A stretch of DNA of 8,355 nucleotides, from positions 1-8,355 of the forward strand of contig DAOWMX010000088.1 in assembly GCA_030642885.1 (NCBI GenBank), given 5' to 3'. The first letter of the stretch is position 1; the number at the start of each line of letters is the position of its first letter. A program made the position numbers and the translations under genes. Origin of the DNA: Anaerolineales bacterium. GTDB taxonomy: Bacteria > Chloroflexota > Anaerolineae > Anaerolineales > E44-bin32. Below, piece after piece: positions 1 through 5,681 of this stretch. The notes beneath the pieces were generated by a model, which was not told the origin of the DNA, did no database searches, and saw only the letters and a program-made list of their open reading frames with translations.

Positions 1-219
1 CAGCAATTTGCGAGCGCGCGGGTACAACAAGCGCGCCGCCCCGGTCATTTTCACCCTATGACTGGAGCGATCGAACAGCTCTACACCGAGGGCTTGCTCA
101 AGCGCCTTGATGTGATGGCTGACCGTCGGCTGCGAGATATGCAATTTCTGCGCAGCCTCCGAGAAACTTAGATTCTCGGCGACCGATAGGAAGACCTGCA
201 ATCTGGTCAAGTCGATCAT
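1..219 (-). CDS. LysR-family transcriptional regulator, N-terminal DNA-binding part (cut by window edge)
   Basis: The first 73 residues of a LysR-type regulator read from an ATG at 217-219 to the left edge of the window. The N-terminus shows the classic LysR winged helix-turn-helix: an opening MIDLTRLQVFLSVAE, the helix pair FSEAAQKLHISQPTVSHHI at about residues 19-37, then the LGVELFDR wing at about 45-51 followed by a TGAA motif at 59-62. Only the DNA-binding domain is present, so the effector and the target genes cannot be read. The start is supported by a purine-rich Shine-Dalgarno (GAGGAGGGAAGG) just upstream on the minus strand. The gene diverges from the LacI-family gene with a 183-bp shared intergenic region. 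LysR regulators often control a divergent neighbour, but nothing here shows that this one regulates the sugar operon. The family call is secure; the specific function is unknown. Confidence 0.93.
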   Translation of the reverse strand, partial: MIDLTRLQVFLSVAENLSFSEAAQKLHISQPTVSHHIKALEQALGVELFDRSSHRVKMTGAARLLYPRARKLL

Positions 220-258
220 TCAATCCTTCCCTCCTCAGGGTCGGCAAGTATGACATGA

Positions 259-289
259 ATTATACCCTCCGCACAACCTCCTAATTATG
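259..289 (-). promoter_or_regulatory. Candidate promoter of the LysR-family gene
   Basis: On the minus strand a perfect TATAAT lies at 259-264, about 40 nt upstream of the LysR-family start codon. The hexamer 17 bp upstream of it (TAATTA) matches the -35 consensus poorly. An alternative -10 (CATAAT, 284-289) has a TTGTCC 16 bp upstream. Which one is used cannot be decided by eye. The position upstream of a divergent LysR gene makes a promoter expected here. Confidence 0.35.
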
Positions 290-330
290 TACTGAATTTG
301 TGACAGGACAAACAATATGAGTATTTTTAC

Positions 331-360
331 TTGACAACTTCATCTGATTTATTGTAGAAT
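331..360 (+). promoter_or_regulatory. Sigma-70-type promoter for the LacI-family gene and likely the transport operon
   Basis: A perfect -35 hexamer TTGACA (331-336) is followed after 18 bp by TAGAAT (355-360), one mismatch from the -10 consensus. The region is AT-rich compared with its surroundings. The start codon at 403 lies about 35 nt past the expected transcription start near 367, giving a short leader with AAGG at 391-394 as a weak ribosome-binding site. A palindromic operator abuts the -10, so a bound repressor would cover the start site. Confidence 0.8.
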
Positions 361-376
361 ATGGAACCGGTTCCAT
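361..376 (+). promoter_or_regulatory. LacI-family operator (perfect 16-bp palindrome)
   Basis: The sequence ATGGAACCGGTTCCAT equals its own reverse complement over all 16 bases. It has the central CG step typical of LacI-family operators, where the hinge helices insert. It begins at the base after the -10 box and spans the predicted transcription start. The adjacent downstream gene encodes a LacI-family protein, so autorepression is the simplest reading. That the neighbouring repressor binds here is inference from position and symmetry. Confidence 0.82.
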
Positions 377-402
377 TTACTTAAGGAATCAAGGTTTTTT
401 CG

Positions 403-1416
403 ATGCCAGCGACGATCCGTGATGTGGCCAAGAAGGCCGGTGTTGGGCTGGGGACAGTCTCACGTGTCCTCAACCAGAGCCCCCAGGTAAGTGATCGCAC
501 GCGCCAACGGGTGCAGGACGTGATCGACGAATTGGATTACAGTCCTAACCCCATCGCCCGCCGGCTGTCGCTCGGAAAGACCCACACAATTGCCGTCATC
601 ATCCCCTTCTTCACCCGCCCCGCAGCTGTTGAACGTTTGCGGGGCATCACTTATTCGATATCCGGTACAGAATATGACTTAATCGTCGCTAATATCGAGA
701 CCCCAGAACGTCGGATCGCAGCCTTCAGAGAACTTGCTCGCCGGGAACGGGTGGATGGGGTCCTGATTATCTCACTGCCGTTTTCGGAAAAGGATGCAGA
801 ACTCTTCATAAAATCCGGCATACCCCTCGTCTTTATCGATGTTAACGATCCCTTACTCCATGATTTCAATCGCATCGTTGTAGACGATATCGAGGGCGGG
901 CGGAAAGCCGTGCAGCACCTCCTCGATCTCGGGCACACGAACATCGGATACATCAGCGATGTACTTGAAGACCCGTTCCCCTTCTCAGCCAGCCGTGCAC
1001 GCTTCAATGGGTATCGTCAGGCGCTAGAAGCTGCGGGAATCAGTCCCTGCCCAGAATTGCATCGGCATGGAGAGCATAGTCGTTCTGATGCGAAGATCAT
1101 TACAGCAGAGATGCTGCGGATGCCAGATAGACCGACAGCGATTTTCGCCGCCAGCGACACTCAGGCAATTGGCGTGTTGGAGACCGTACGCGAGGCAGGC
1201 CTTCGCATCCCTGAGGATTTATCCGTCATTGGATACGATGATGTAGAAATCGCTGATCACCTGGGCTTAACGACTGTGCGCCAGCTCTTAGTTGAATCTG
1301 GGGAGAAAGGCGTTAGACTATTATTGGAAGTAATGCAGGATCCGTTGAGGGAAGCCGAATGTGAAACCCTTCCTACAGAGCTCATTATTCGCAACACAAC
1401 GGCTCCACCCGGTTGA
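403..1416 (+). CDS. LacI-family transcriptional repressor, probably controlling the adjacent sugar transporter
   Basis: The 337-residue length is normal for the LacI/GalR family. The helix-turn-helix is at residues 4-24 (IRDVAKKAGVGLGTVSRVLN), followed by the hinge helix NPIARRLS at 49-56 that inserts in the operator centre. The periplasmic-binding-protein-like effector domain starts at about 62 (TIAVIIPFF). Conserved effector-pocket regions are visible: SRARFNGYRQAL near 197-208, ASDTQAIG at 250-257 and the VIGYDD strand at 275-280. The gene opens the LacI, binding protein, permease, permease row, in the order expected of a self-regulated sugar-uptake operon. The inducer is probably the imported sugar, by analogy with AglR and MalR-type repressors of alpha-glucoside genes; this is inferred, not visible. 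The ATG at 403 is preferred because the DNA-binding domain begins immediately and the promoter and operator lie just upstream. Confidence 0.95.
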   Translation: MPATIRDVAKKAGVGLGTVSRVLNQSPQVSDRTRQRVQDVIDELDYSPNPIARRLSLGKTHTIAVIIPFFTRPAAVERLRGITYSISGTEYDLIVANIETPERRIAAFRELARRERVDGVLIISLPFSEKDAELFIKSGIPLVFIDVNDPLLHDFNRIVVDDIEGGRKAVQHLLDLGHTNIGYISDVLEDPFPFSASRARFNGYRQALEAAGISPCPELHRHGEHSRSDAKIITAEMLRMPDRPTAIFAASDTQAIGVLETVREAGLRIPEDLSVIGYDDVEIADHLGLTTVRQLLVESGEKGVRLLLEVMQDPLREAECETLPTELIIRNTTAPPG

Positions 1417-1456
1417 ATTCTGTTTTTTAGAGGATTCTTCGCTGGCAGAAGGCAAG

Positions 1457-1506
1457 CCAGGGGTTAACCTGGGCGGAAAGTACCCCCAAGTTATCCCTTG
1501 GTTTTT
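1457..1506 (+). promoter_or_regulatory. Two small tandem stem-loops in the repressor/binding-protein gap
   Basis: The 204-bp gap after the repressor contains two 5-bp stems. The first is CCAGG (1457-1461) with CCTGG (1468-1472), enclosing the palindrome GGTTAACC. The second is CCAAG (1486-1490) with CTTGG (1497-1501), directly followed by five T residues (1502-1506). The second has the shape of a weak intrinsic terminator, which could let only part of the transcription from the repressor promoter continue into the transporter genes. The stems are short, so the function is uncertain. I see no convincing separate promoter in the rest of the gap, which is purine-rich up to the Shine-Dalgarno GGAGG at 1607-1611. 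Confidence 0.35.
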
Positions 1507-1620
1507 CAGGGGACGCTTAGATCGCCACCCAAGAGAGGAGGAACAATCTAGAGGACGAGAAACCATTCACTAACTAGAACGAAGAAGCATTCGGAACCAT
1601 TATCTTGGAGGAAAAGAAAG

Positions 1621-2889
1621 ATGAAGAAAAAATATTTATTACTGAGTCTCCTTATTATGACGTCGCTAATCCTAACCGCCTGCGGCGGAGCAGCCGACGA
1701 CCTCTCAGGTGAGGTTGTAACGATCTTCAGCGCCTGCGGTGAGGAACAATGCACCGTTTTCGAGCAGAACTTCGTCGGCTTCGAAGAGCGCACCGGCATC
1801 GACGTCGTGGTTGAGGGGTCTGGGGACTTCGAAACGCTGGCAATCGTGCGAGCCGAGGCCGGGGACTCCTATGACATCCTTAACTTCCCACAACCGGGCT
1901 TGATGGCCAGCATGGCTAAGGACGGATTCTTGATTGATATAGGCGAGTTCATCACGGATGAAGAAATGAGCGCGGCTTATTCGCAATCCTGGATCGATCT
2001 GGGCTCCGTTGATGGAAAAGTATACGGTGTATGGCATGGCGCAGATGTCAAGAGTCTGGTCTGGTATCCAAAGGCCGAATTTGACGCAGCCGGTTACAAA
2101 GTACCTGTAACCTGGGACGAGATGATGGCTCTCTCCGACCAGATGGTTGCCGACGGCAACATACCGTGGTGCATCGGCATCGAGAGCGGTGGCGCCACAG
2201 GCTGGCCGGGAACGGACTGGATCGAGGACATCATGCTCCGAACCGCCTCACCCGAGAAATATGATGAGTGGACGCGCGGTGAGCTCAAGTTCGATTCCCC
2301 CGAGGTTAGAAACGCGTTCGACGTCTTGTCCAGCATCTGGTTCAACGAGGACTACGTCCTGGGTGGCACGACCAGCATCCTGACCACCTTCTTCGGTGAT
2401 TCACCGTTGCCGCTCTTCGATGATCCGCCAAGCTGCTACATGCACCGCCAGGCGAGCTTCATCCCCAACTTCTTCCCTGAGGGCTACGAAATGGGAGTTG
2501 ATGTCGATTACTTCTATCTTCCCCCAATCGGCGATGACTTTGGTAAGCCAGTGCTTGGCTCCGGCAACCTGATCAGCATGGGCAATGACACCCCAGCCGT
2601 TCGCGAGGTTGTGAAATTCATGCTCACACCTGAATCCATCGAGGCAGAAGTTAAAGCAGGAAACGCCCTCGCTGCGATGAACGGTGTACCTCTCGATTGG
2701 TATCCCGACGCAACCAAAGCGGGTTTTGCTGAAATTCTTGCCAATGCAGACACCTTCCGCTTCGATGGTTCAGACCTGATGCCCGGTGAGGTGGGCGCAG
2801 GCAGCTTCTGGACCGGGATGGTCGACTATGTGAATGGCGATGACCTTGGAACCATACTTCAAGCGATTGACGCCAGCTGGCCTGAGTGA
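1621..2889 (+). CDS. aglE: Sugar ABC transporter substrate-binding lipoprotein, alpha-glucoside (AglE) type
   Basis: This 422-residue extracellular solute-binding protein (family 1, the maltose/oligosaccharide group) captures sugar outside the membrane and delivers it to the two permeases downstream. The N-terminus is a lipoprotein signal: KKK, a hydrophobic stretch at 5-17, then lipobox L18-T19-A20 before Cys21, the predicted lipid-anchored residue. The mature protein has an early Cys pair (C39, C44) and two further Cys (C184, C272), possibly disulfides. It is rich in aromatics suited to sugar stacking (W138, W148, W183, W195, W200). The segment GWPGTDWIEDIMLRTASPE at about 194-212 recalls AglE-type alpha-glucoside binding proteins. 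The start is well supported by GGAGG 9 nt upstream. Family membership is secure. The alpha-glucoside preference rests mainly on the downstream permeases and could be another glucoside or oligosaccharide. Confidence 0.93.
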   Translation: MKKKYLLLSLLIMTSLILTACGGAADDLSGEVVTIFSACGEEQCTVFEQNFVGFEERTGIDVVVEGSGDFETLAIVRAEAGDSYDILNFPQPGLMASMAKDGFLIDIGEFITDEEMSAAYSQSWIDLGSVDGKVYGVWHGADVKSLVWYPKAEFDAAGYKVPVTWDEMMALSDQMVADGNIPWCIGIESGGATGWPGTDWIEDIMLRTASPEKYDEWTRGELKFDSPEVRNAFDVLSSIWFNEDYVLGGTTSILTTFFGDSPLPLFDDPPSCYMHRQASFIPNFFPEGYEMGVDVDYFYLPPIGDDFGKPVLGSGNLISMGNDTPAVREVVKFMLTPESIEAEVKAGNALAAMNGVPLDWYPDATKAGFAEILANADTFRFDGSDLMPGEVGAGSFWTGMVDYVNGDDLGTILQAIDASWPE

Positions 2890-2935
2890 TAAGTTGATCG
2901 TGCTGTATAGAGAGTAGTATAAGTACTTGAGGACA

Positions 2936-2966
2936 AGCAGGACAGCCTTCCACGGGCTGTCCTGCT
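2936..2966 (+). promoter_or_regulatory. Perfect 12-bp intercistronic stem-loop
   Basis: Bases 2936-2947 (AGCAGGACAGCC) pair perfectly with 2955-2966, leaving a 7-base loop. The following sequence (CTCTTCTAGATATT) is not a proper U-tract, and the next gene starts only 29 nt later. An mRNA-stabilising or partly attenuating element therefore fits better than a full terminator. Such hairpins commonly follow binding-protein genes, where they raise binding-protein levels over permease levels. The structure is seen; the role is inferred. Confidence 0.75.
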
Positions 2967-2994
2967 CTCTTCTAGATATTCAAGGAGGGACAAT

Positions 2995-4110
2995 ATGGAA
3001 GAAGCAGCTCAACACGAAGAGCAGCCCAGCAAAGCTGCTAGCATCTTCACGACGGGTCCCTTGCGCATCATTGCCTCATTAATTGTTCCTGTGGTTGCCT
3101 TCTTGGTGCTGCGCTGGAGTTTTATCTTCATGCGCGACACTGATGCGAACAAACTGCTCATCGGTTTAGTCGCGCTATTCATCGGCGTGGGTGCAGTCTG
3201 GGCCCTTTACCTCATCACAGATAACCTAGTGTCGCTGCTCCCTCAAAGAATAGGGGATACCGTGCGACCCTTCGTATTCGTGGGACCTGCGCTCACGATC
3301 TTGTGCATATACTTGGTTTATCCCTTGGTCAGAACGATTTATCTCAGCTTCTTCGACGCTCGGTCGGAAAACTTTGTCGGCATAGAGAATTACATCTTCG
3401 CTCTCACCAGCCCAGATATGTTGATTGCATTTCGAAACAATTTGTTATGGCTGGTATTTGTGACCGGGTTTGTCGTTTCGCTGGGATTGGTCATCGCGGT
3501 AATGGTAGATCGTATTGGCAGGTGGGAACCTGTCGCAAAATCGATCATCTTCCTCCCTATGGCTATCTCCGCTGTGGGGGCCAGTGTGATCTGGAAGTTC
3601 ATCTACAGCTTTCAACCATCGCCACGACCGCAGATCGGTCTGCTAAACTCAATCGTCACAGCCCTCGGCGGCGAACCGCAGGGTTGGCTGATCCTTAAGC
3701 CCTGGAATAATTTCTTCCTAATCATCATCATGATCTGGATCCTGACCGGTTTCGCTATGGTGGTTATCTCGGCGGCTGTGAAAGGTGTGCCAGCAGAACT
3801 GCTGGAAGCAGCTCGCATCGACGGCGCGAGCGAAGTTAGGATCTTCTTCGGTGTCATCATTCCCTACATACGGGGAACGCTCATAACCATTGCAACAACG
3901 GTTTTGATCATGGTGCTTAAAATCTTTGATATCGTGTATGTGATGACAAGCGGGCAGAACGACACTGAAGTGATCGCCAACCGGATGTTTCGCGAGGTCT
4001 TCGTCTTTCGAAACTTCGGACGCGGCAGCGCATTAGCAATACTCCTGCTGATAGCCGTCATTCCAGCGATGATCTACAACGTTCGCAACATACGTGAGAC
4101 CAGGAGTTAA
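2995..4110 (+). CDS. aglF: Sugar ABC transporter permease, AglF type (MalF-like subunit)
   Basis: This 371-residue integral membrane protein forms half of the translocation channel. The EAA loop that docks on the ATPase is at about residues 268-290, with EAA at 271-273, then IDGAS at 275-279 and Pro290. I count about eight hydrophobic segments: about 24-39, 54-75, 93-118, 148-170, 183-204, 240-262, 294-318 and 344-361. The first two precede the usual six-helix core, as in MalF-like subunits. From memory, the stretches FLPMAISAVGASVIWKF (186-202), QIGLLNSIV and GFAMVVISAA closely match rhizobial AglF, the alpha-glucoside permease; an alignment was not run. The N-terminus is charged and presumably cytoplasmic. 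A strong Shine-Dalgarno (AAGGAGGGA, 2982-2990) sits 4 nt before the ATG. The gene is followed after 4 nt by its partner permease. Confidence 0.94.
   Translation: MEEAAQHEEQPSKAASIFTTGPLRIIASLIVPVVAFLVLRWSFIFMRDTDANKLLIGLVALFIGVGAVWALYLITDNLVSLLPQRIGDTVRPFVFVGPALTILCIYLVYPLVRTIYLSFFDARSENFVGIENYIFALTSPDMLIAFRNNLLWLVFVTGFVVSLGLVIAVMVDRIGRWEPVAKSIIFLPMAISAVGASVIWKFIYSFQPSPRPQIGLLNSIVTALGGEPQGWLILKPWNNFFLIIIMIWILTGFAMVVISAAVKGVPAELLEAARIDGASEVRIFFGVIIPYIRGTLITIATTVLIMVLKIFDIVYVMTSGQNDTEVIANRMFREVFVFRNFGRGSALAILLLIAVIPAMIYNVRNIRETRS
4102..4106 (+). promoter_or_regulatory. Ribosome-binding site that sets the second permease start
   Basis: AGGAG at 4102-4106 lies 8 nt before the ATG at 4115 and overlaps the end of the preceding gene. 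A longer reading from GTG at 4094 would put this site inside the coding sequence and would lack its own Shine-Dalgarno. The ATG at 4115 is therefore the better start. Confidence 0.75.
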
Positions 4111-4114
4111 CCCG

Positions 4115-5008
4115 ATGAATATGACACCTCAAACACGGCGAAGGCACTCGAGAAGTTGGGTAAACCGCCTCCTGTCAGACATCCCTCTTCGACTCACCAT
4201 TATCATCATCGCCTTCATCTGGACGCTCCCCACAGTTGGGCTGCTGATTAGTTCGTTAAGACCGCAGAACGATATTCAATCGTCGGGTTGGTGGACCGTA
4301 TTTGAGCACCCCTTTGAGGCCACTCAGTGGACGCTCGCAAATTACCAGAGAGTTCTAACAACGGACGCAATGGGAGACGCCTTCCTCAACAGCCTGCTCG
4401 TTACCATCCCTTCCGTGGTCATTCCAATAACCATTGCCGCTTTTGCCGCGTATGCCTTCGCGTGGATGGAATTCCCCGGTAAAGCTTTTCTTTTCGCAGT
4501 CGTTGTCGGCTTAATGGTTGTACCTTTGCAAATGTCCTTGATCCCTTTGCTACGCCTATATACCCAATTGGACCTGAACGGGACTTTCTTGGGGATTTGG
4601 CTGGCACACACAGGTTTCGGGCTGCCACTGGCGGTTTTTTTATTGTATGGCTATATCTCCTCCCTACCGGAGGAGATCATCGAATCAGCCCGAGTGGATG
4701 GCGCCTCACCGATGATGACATTCACCCGATTGGTCCTGCCCCTCTCGGTACCGGCCATCGCCTCCTTCGCCATCTTCCAATTCTTGTGGGTGTGGAACGA
4801 CCTTCTTGTGGCTCTCGTTTTTCTGGGGACAAAAAAGGAAGTTACAGTCGTAACTTCCAGACTTGCAGCTCTGGTCGGAGAACGAGGGGAAGCGTGGCAT
4901 GTGCTCACGGCCGGCGCATTTATCACTATGGTTATCCCTCTGATCGTTTTCTTTGCATTACAGCGATACTTTGTGAGAGGGCTGACTGCTGGATCAGTTA
5001 AAGGGTAG
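4115..5008 (+). CDS. aglG: Sugar ABC transporter permease, AglG type (MalG-like subunit)
   Basis: This 297-residue protein is the second channel subunit of the transporter. Hydrophobic segments lie at about 27-48, 92-116, 124-146, 158-180, 213-234 and 265-284, giving the normal six helices. The EAA loop is at about 186-214 (EEIIESARVDGAS), and the C-terminus ends in the family-typical QRYFVRGLTAGSVKG. Segments such as VVPLQMSLIPLL (135-146) and GIWLAHTGFGLPLA (160-173) match, from memory, AglG-type alpha-glucoside permeases. As I recall, rhizobial AglG carries an extra extracytoplasmic insertion after the first helix; here that region is short. I start it at ATG 4115 (Shine-Dalgarno AGGAG), 4 nt after the preceding stop, which implies translational coupling. 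A start at GTG 4094 would add seven residues. No ATPase gene follows, so a shared MsmK/UgpC-type ATPase encoded elsewhere is likely. Confidence 0.94.
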   Translation: MNMTPQTRRRHSRSWVNRLLSDIPLRLTIIIIAFIWTLPTVGLLISSLRPQNDIQSSGWWTVFEHPFEATQWTLANYQRVLTTDAMGDAFLNSLLVTIPSVVIPITIAAFAAYAFAWMEFPGKAFLFAVVVGLMVVPLQMSLIPLLRLYTQLDLNGTFLGIWLAHTGFGLPLAVFLLYGYISSLPEEIIESARVDGASPMMTFTRLVLPLSVPAIASFAIFQFLWVWNDLLVALVFLGTKKEVTVVTSRLAALVGERGEAWHVLTAGAFITMVIPLIVFFALQRYFVRGLTAGSVKG

Positions 5009-5316
5009 AAAAGCGAAACACATCGTCGAGAGTATTAGTATAAATTTTCGTCATCAGATATCTGGTGCAATCAAGGAATGACCTGGTTTTTACACGATTG
5101 AACCACATGCCACAACGCCTGGATGATGCGGCTCCGGGCGGCATTCAATATCGATCAATGCCTACTGCCTGGCACCCAGACGCACTGGCCTGGGGATACG
5201 ACCCCATACATTAGAGCCCAACGCGGCTGAATATAGTTGAACCGGTGTTTGGCAATCAACCCCGTACCGGCTGAATCAGGTCTATTATCGGCTTATCAAC
5301 ATCTGAGTGTTGTAGT
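5009..5316. other. Non-coding stretch after the transporter operon
   Basis: No convincing gene is seen in these 308 bases. A 35-codon frame (5107-5214) has no Shine-Dalgarno and no recognisable similarity. The same frame continues past its TAG for 19 more codons and contains VEPVFGN, which resembles a conserved C-terminal motif of IS1182-type transposases; this is too short to call. A 10-bp palindrome CAGATATCTG lies at 5055-5064, 46 nt after the permease stop. Another small palindrome, ACCGGT (5241-5246), resembles the core of the operator near 361 but lacks its flanking symmetry. The stretch may be the 3' untranslated region running to the hairpin at 5317, or decayed sequence. Confidence 0.5.
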
Positions 5317-5353
5317 AATGAAGGCCGGGACGCATTTATTCCCGACCTTCATT
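5317..5353 (+). terminator. Terminator-like hairpin at the end of the transporter operon
   Basis: Bases 5317-5330 pair with 5340-5353 over 14 positions with a single C/A mismatch (5325/5345), enclosing a 9-base loop. The right arm runs into ATTTATT, a weak U-rich tail on the plus strand. The hairpin stands between convergent transcription units, so it could stop plus-strand transcription about 300 nt past the permeases and may also act on minus-strand transcripts, although the tail in that direction is not U-rich. Confidence 0.65.
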
Positions 5354-5411
5354 TATTGAACTATAGGTATGTTACACGCTAATCAGTCGTCTTTTGAGCG
5401 TAATGCCTTTA

Positions 5412-5639
5412 TCACATACTCCAGATCTCTCTTCGCCTACACGCTGCCTGTCTAAACCAAAGGTTAGGCGTGAAAGCTATCCCAATCGCTGCGAACGAGA
5501 TTCCAAGAGCCATGTTGACCACGTTGCCGCTTACGCCAACATCCGGAAACTCAACCTCGCCCGTGAAGACGATGAGCCCTCTTGTACTTGGCCCTTCTGT
5601 ATCCTGGCGCAGATCACCATATGCAGATGAACCATTCAC
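5412..5639 (-). CDS. Uncharacterised small reading frame with one hydrophobic segment (doubtful gene or broken extension)
   Basis: A GTG-initiated frame encodes 75 residues. It has a polar first part (NGSSAYGDLRQDTEGPST), a hydrophobic segment around VVNMALGISFAAIGIAF and a basic tail (RQAACRRRE). I do not recognise it. It is in exactly the same frame as the kinase-like gene: after that gene's TAA (5682-5684) the frame stays open for 14 codons up to this GTG, and on to the TGA at 5412-5414. No clear Shine-Dalgarno precedes the GTG. It may be a small membrane peptide, the remnant of a gene that lost its start, or a former C-terminal extension of the kinase-like protein cut off by a stop. Its composition is protein-like, but coding is unproven. 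Confidence 0.28.
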   Translation of the reverse strand: MNGSSAYGDLRQDTEGPSTRGLIVFTGEVEFPDVGVSGNVVNMALGISFAAIGIAFTPNLWFRQAACRRREIWSM

Positions 5640-5681
5640 GATGCGTAGTTTCTCGTTCTGTATGCTTCTTGTCGTACGCGC

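Noticed and set aside
1593..1600. GGAACCAT, a half-match to the operator palindrome, just before the binding-protein Shine-Dalgarno
   Set aside because: The second half-site and the central CG are missing, so it is not a credible operator.
4094..4114. GTG start giving the second permease seven extra residues
   Set aside because: It has no Shine-Dalgarno of its own, whereas AGGAG is well placed for the ATG at 4115.
5107..5214. 35-codon plus-strand open frame
   Set aside because: It has no Shine-Dalgarno and no family similarity, and its length is within chance expectation.
5236..5250. GAACCGGTG, a partial match to the operator core downstream of the operon
   Set aside because: Symmetry breaks directly outside ACCGGT, and it is not next to any promoter.
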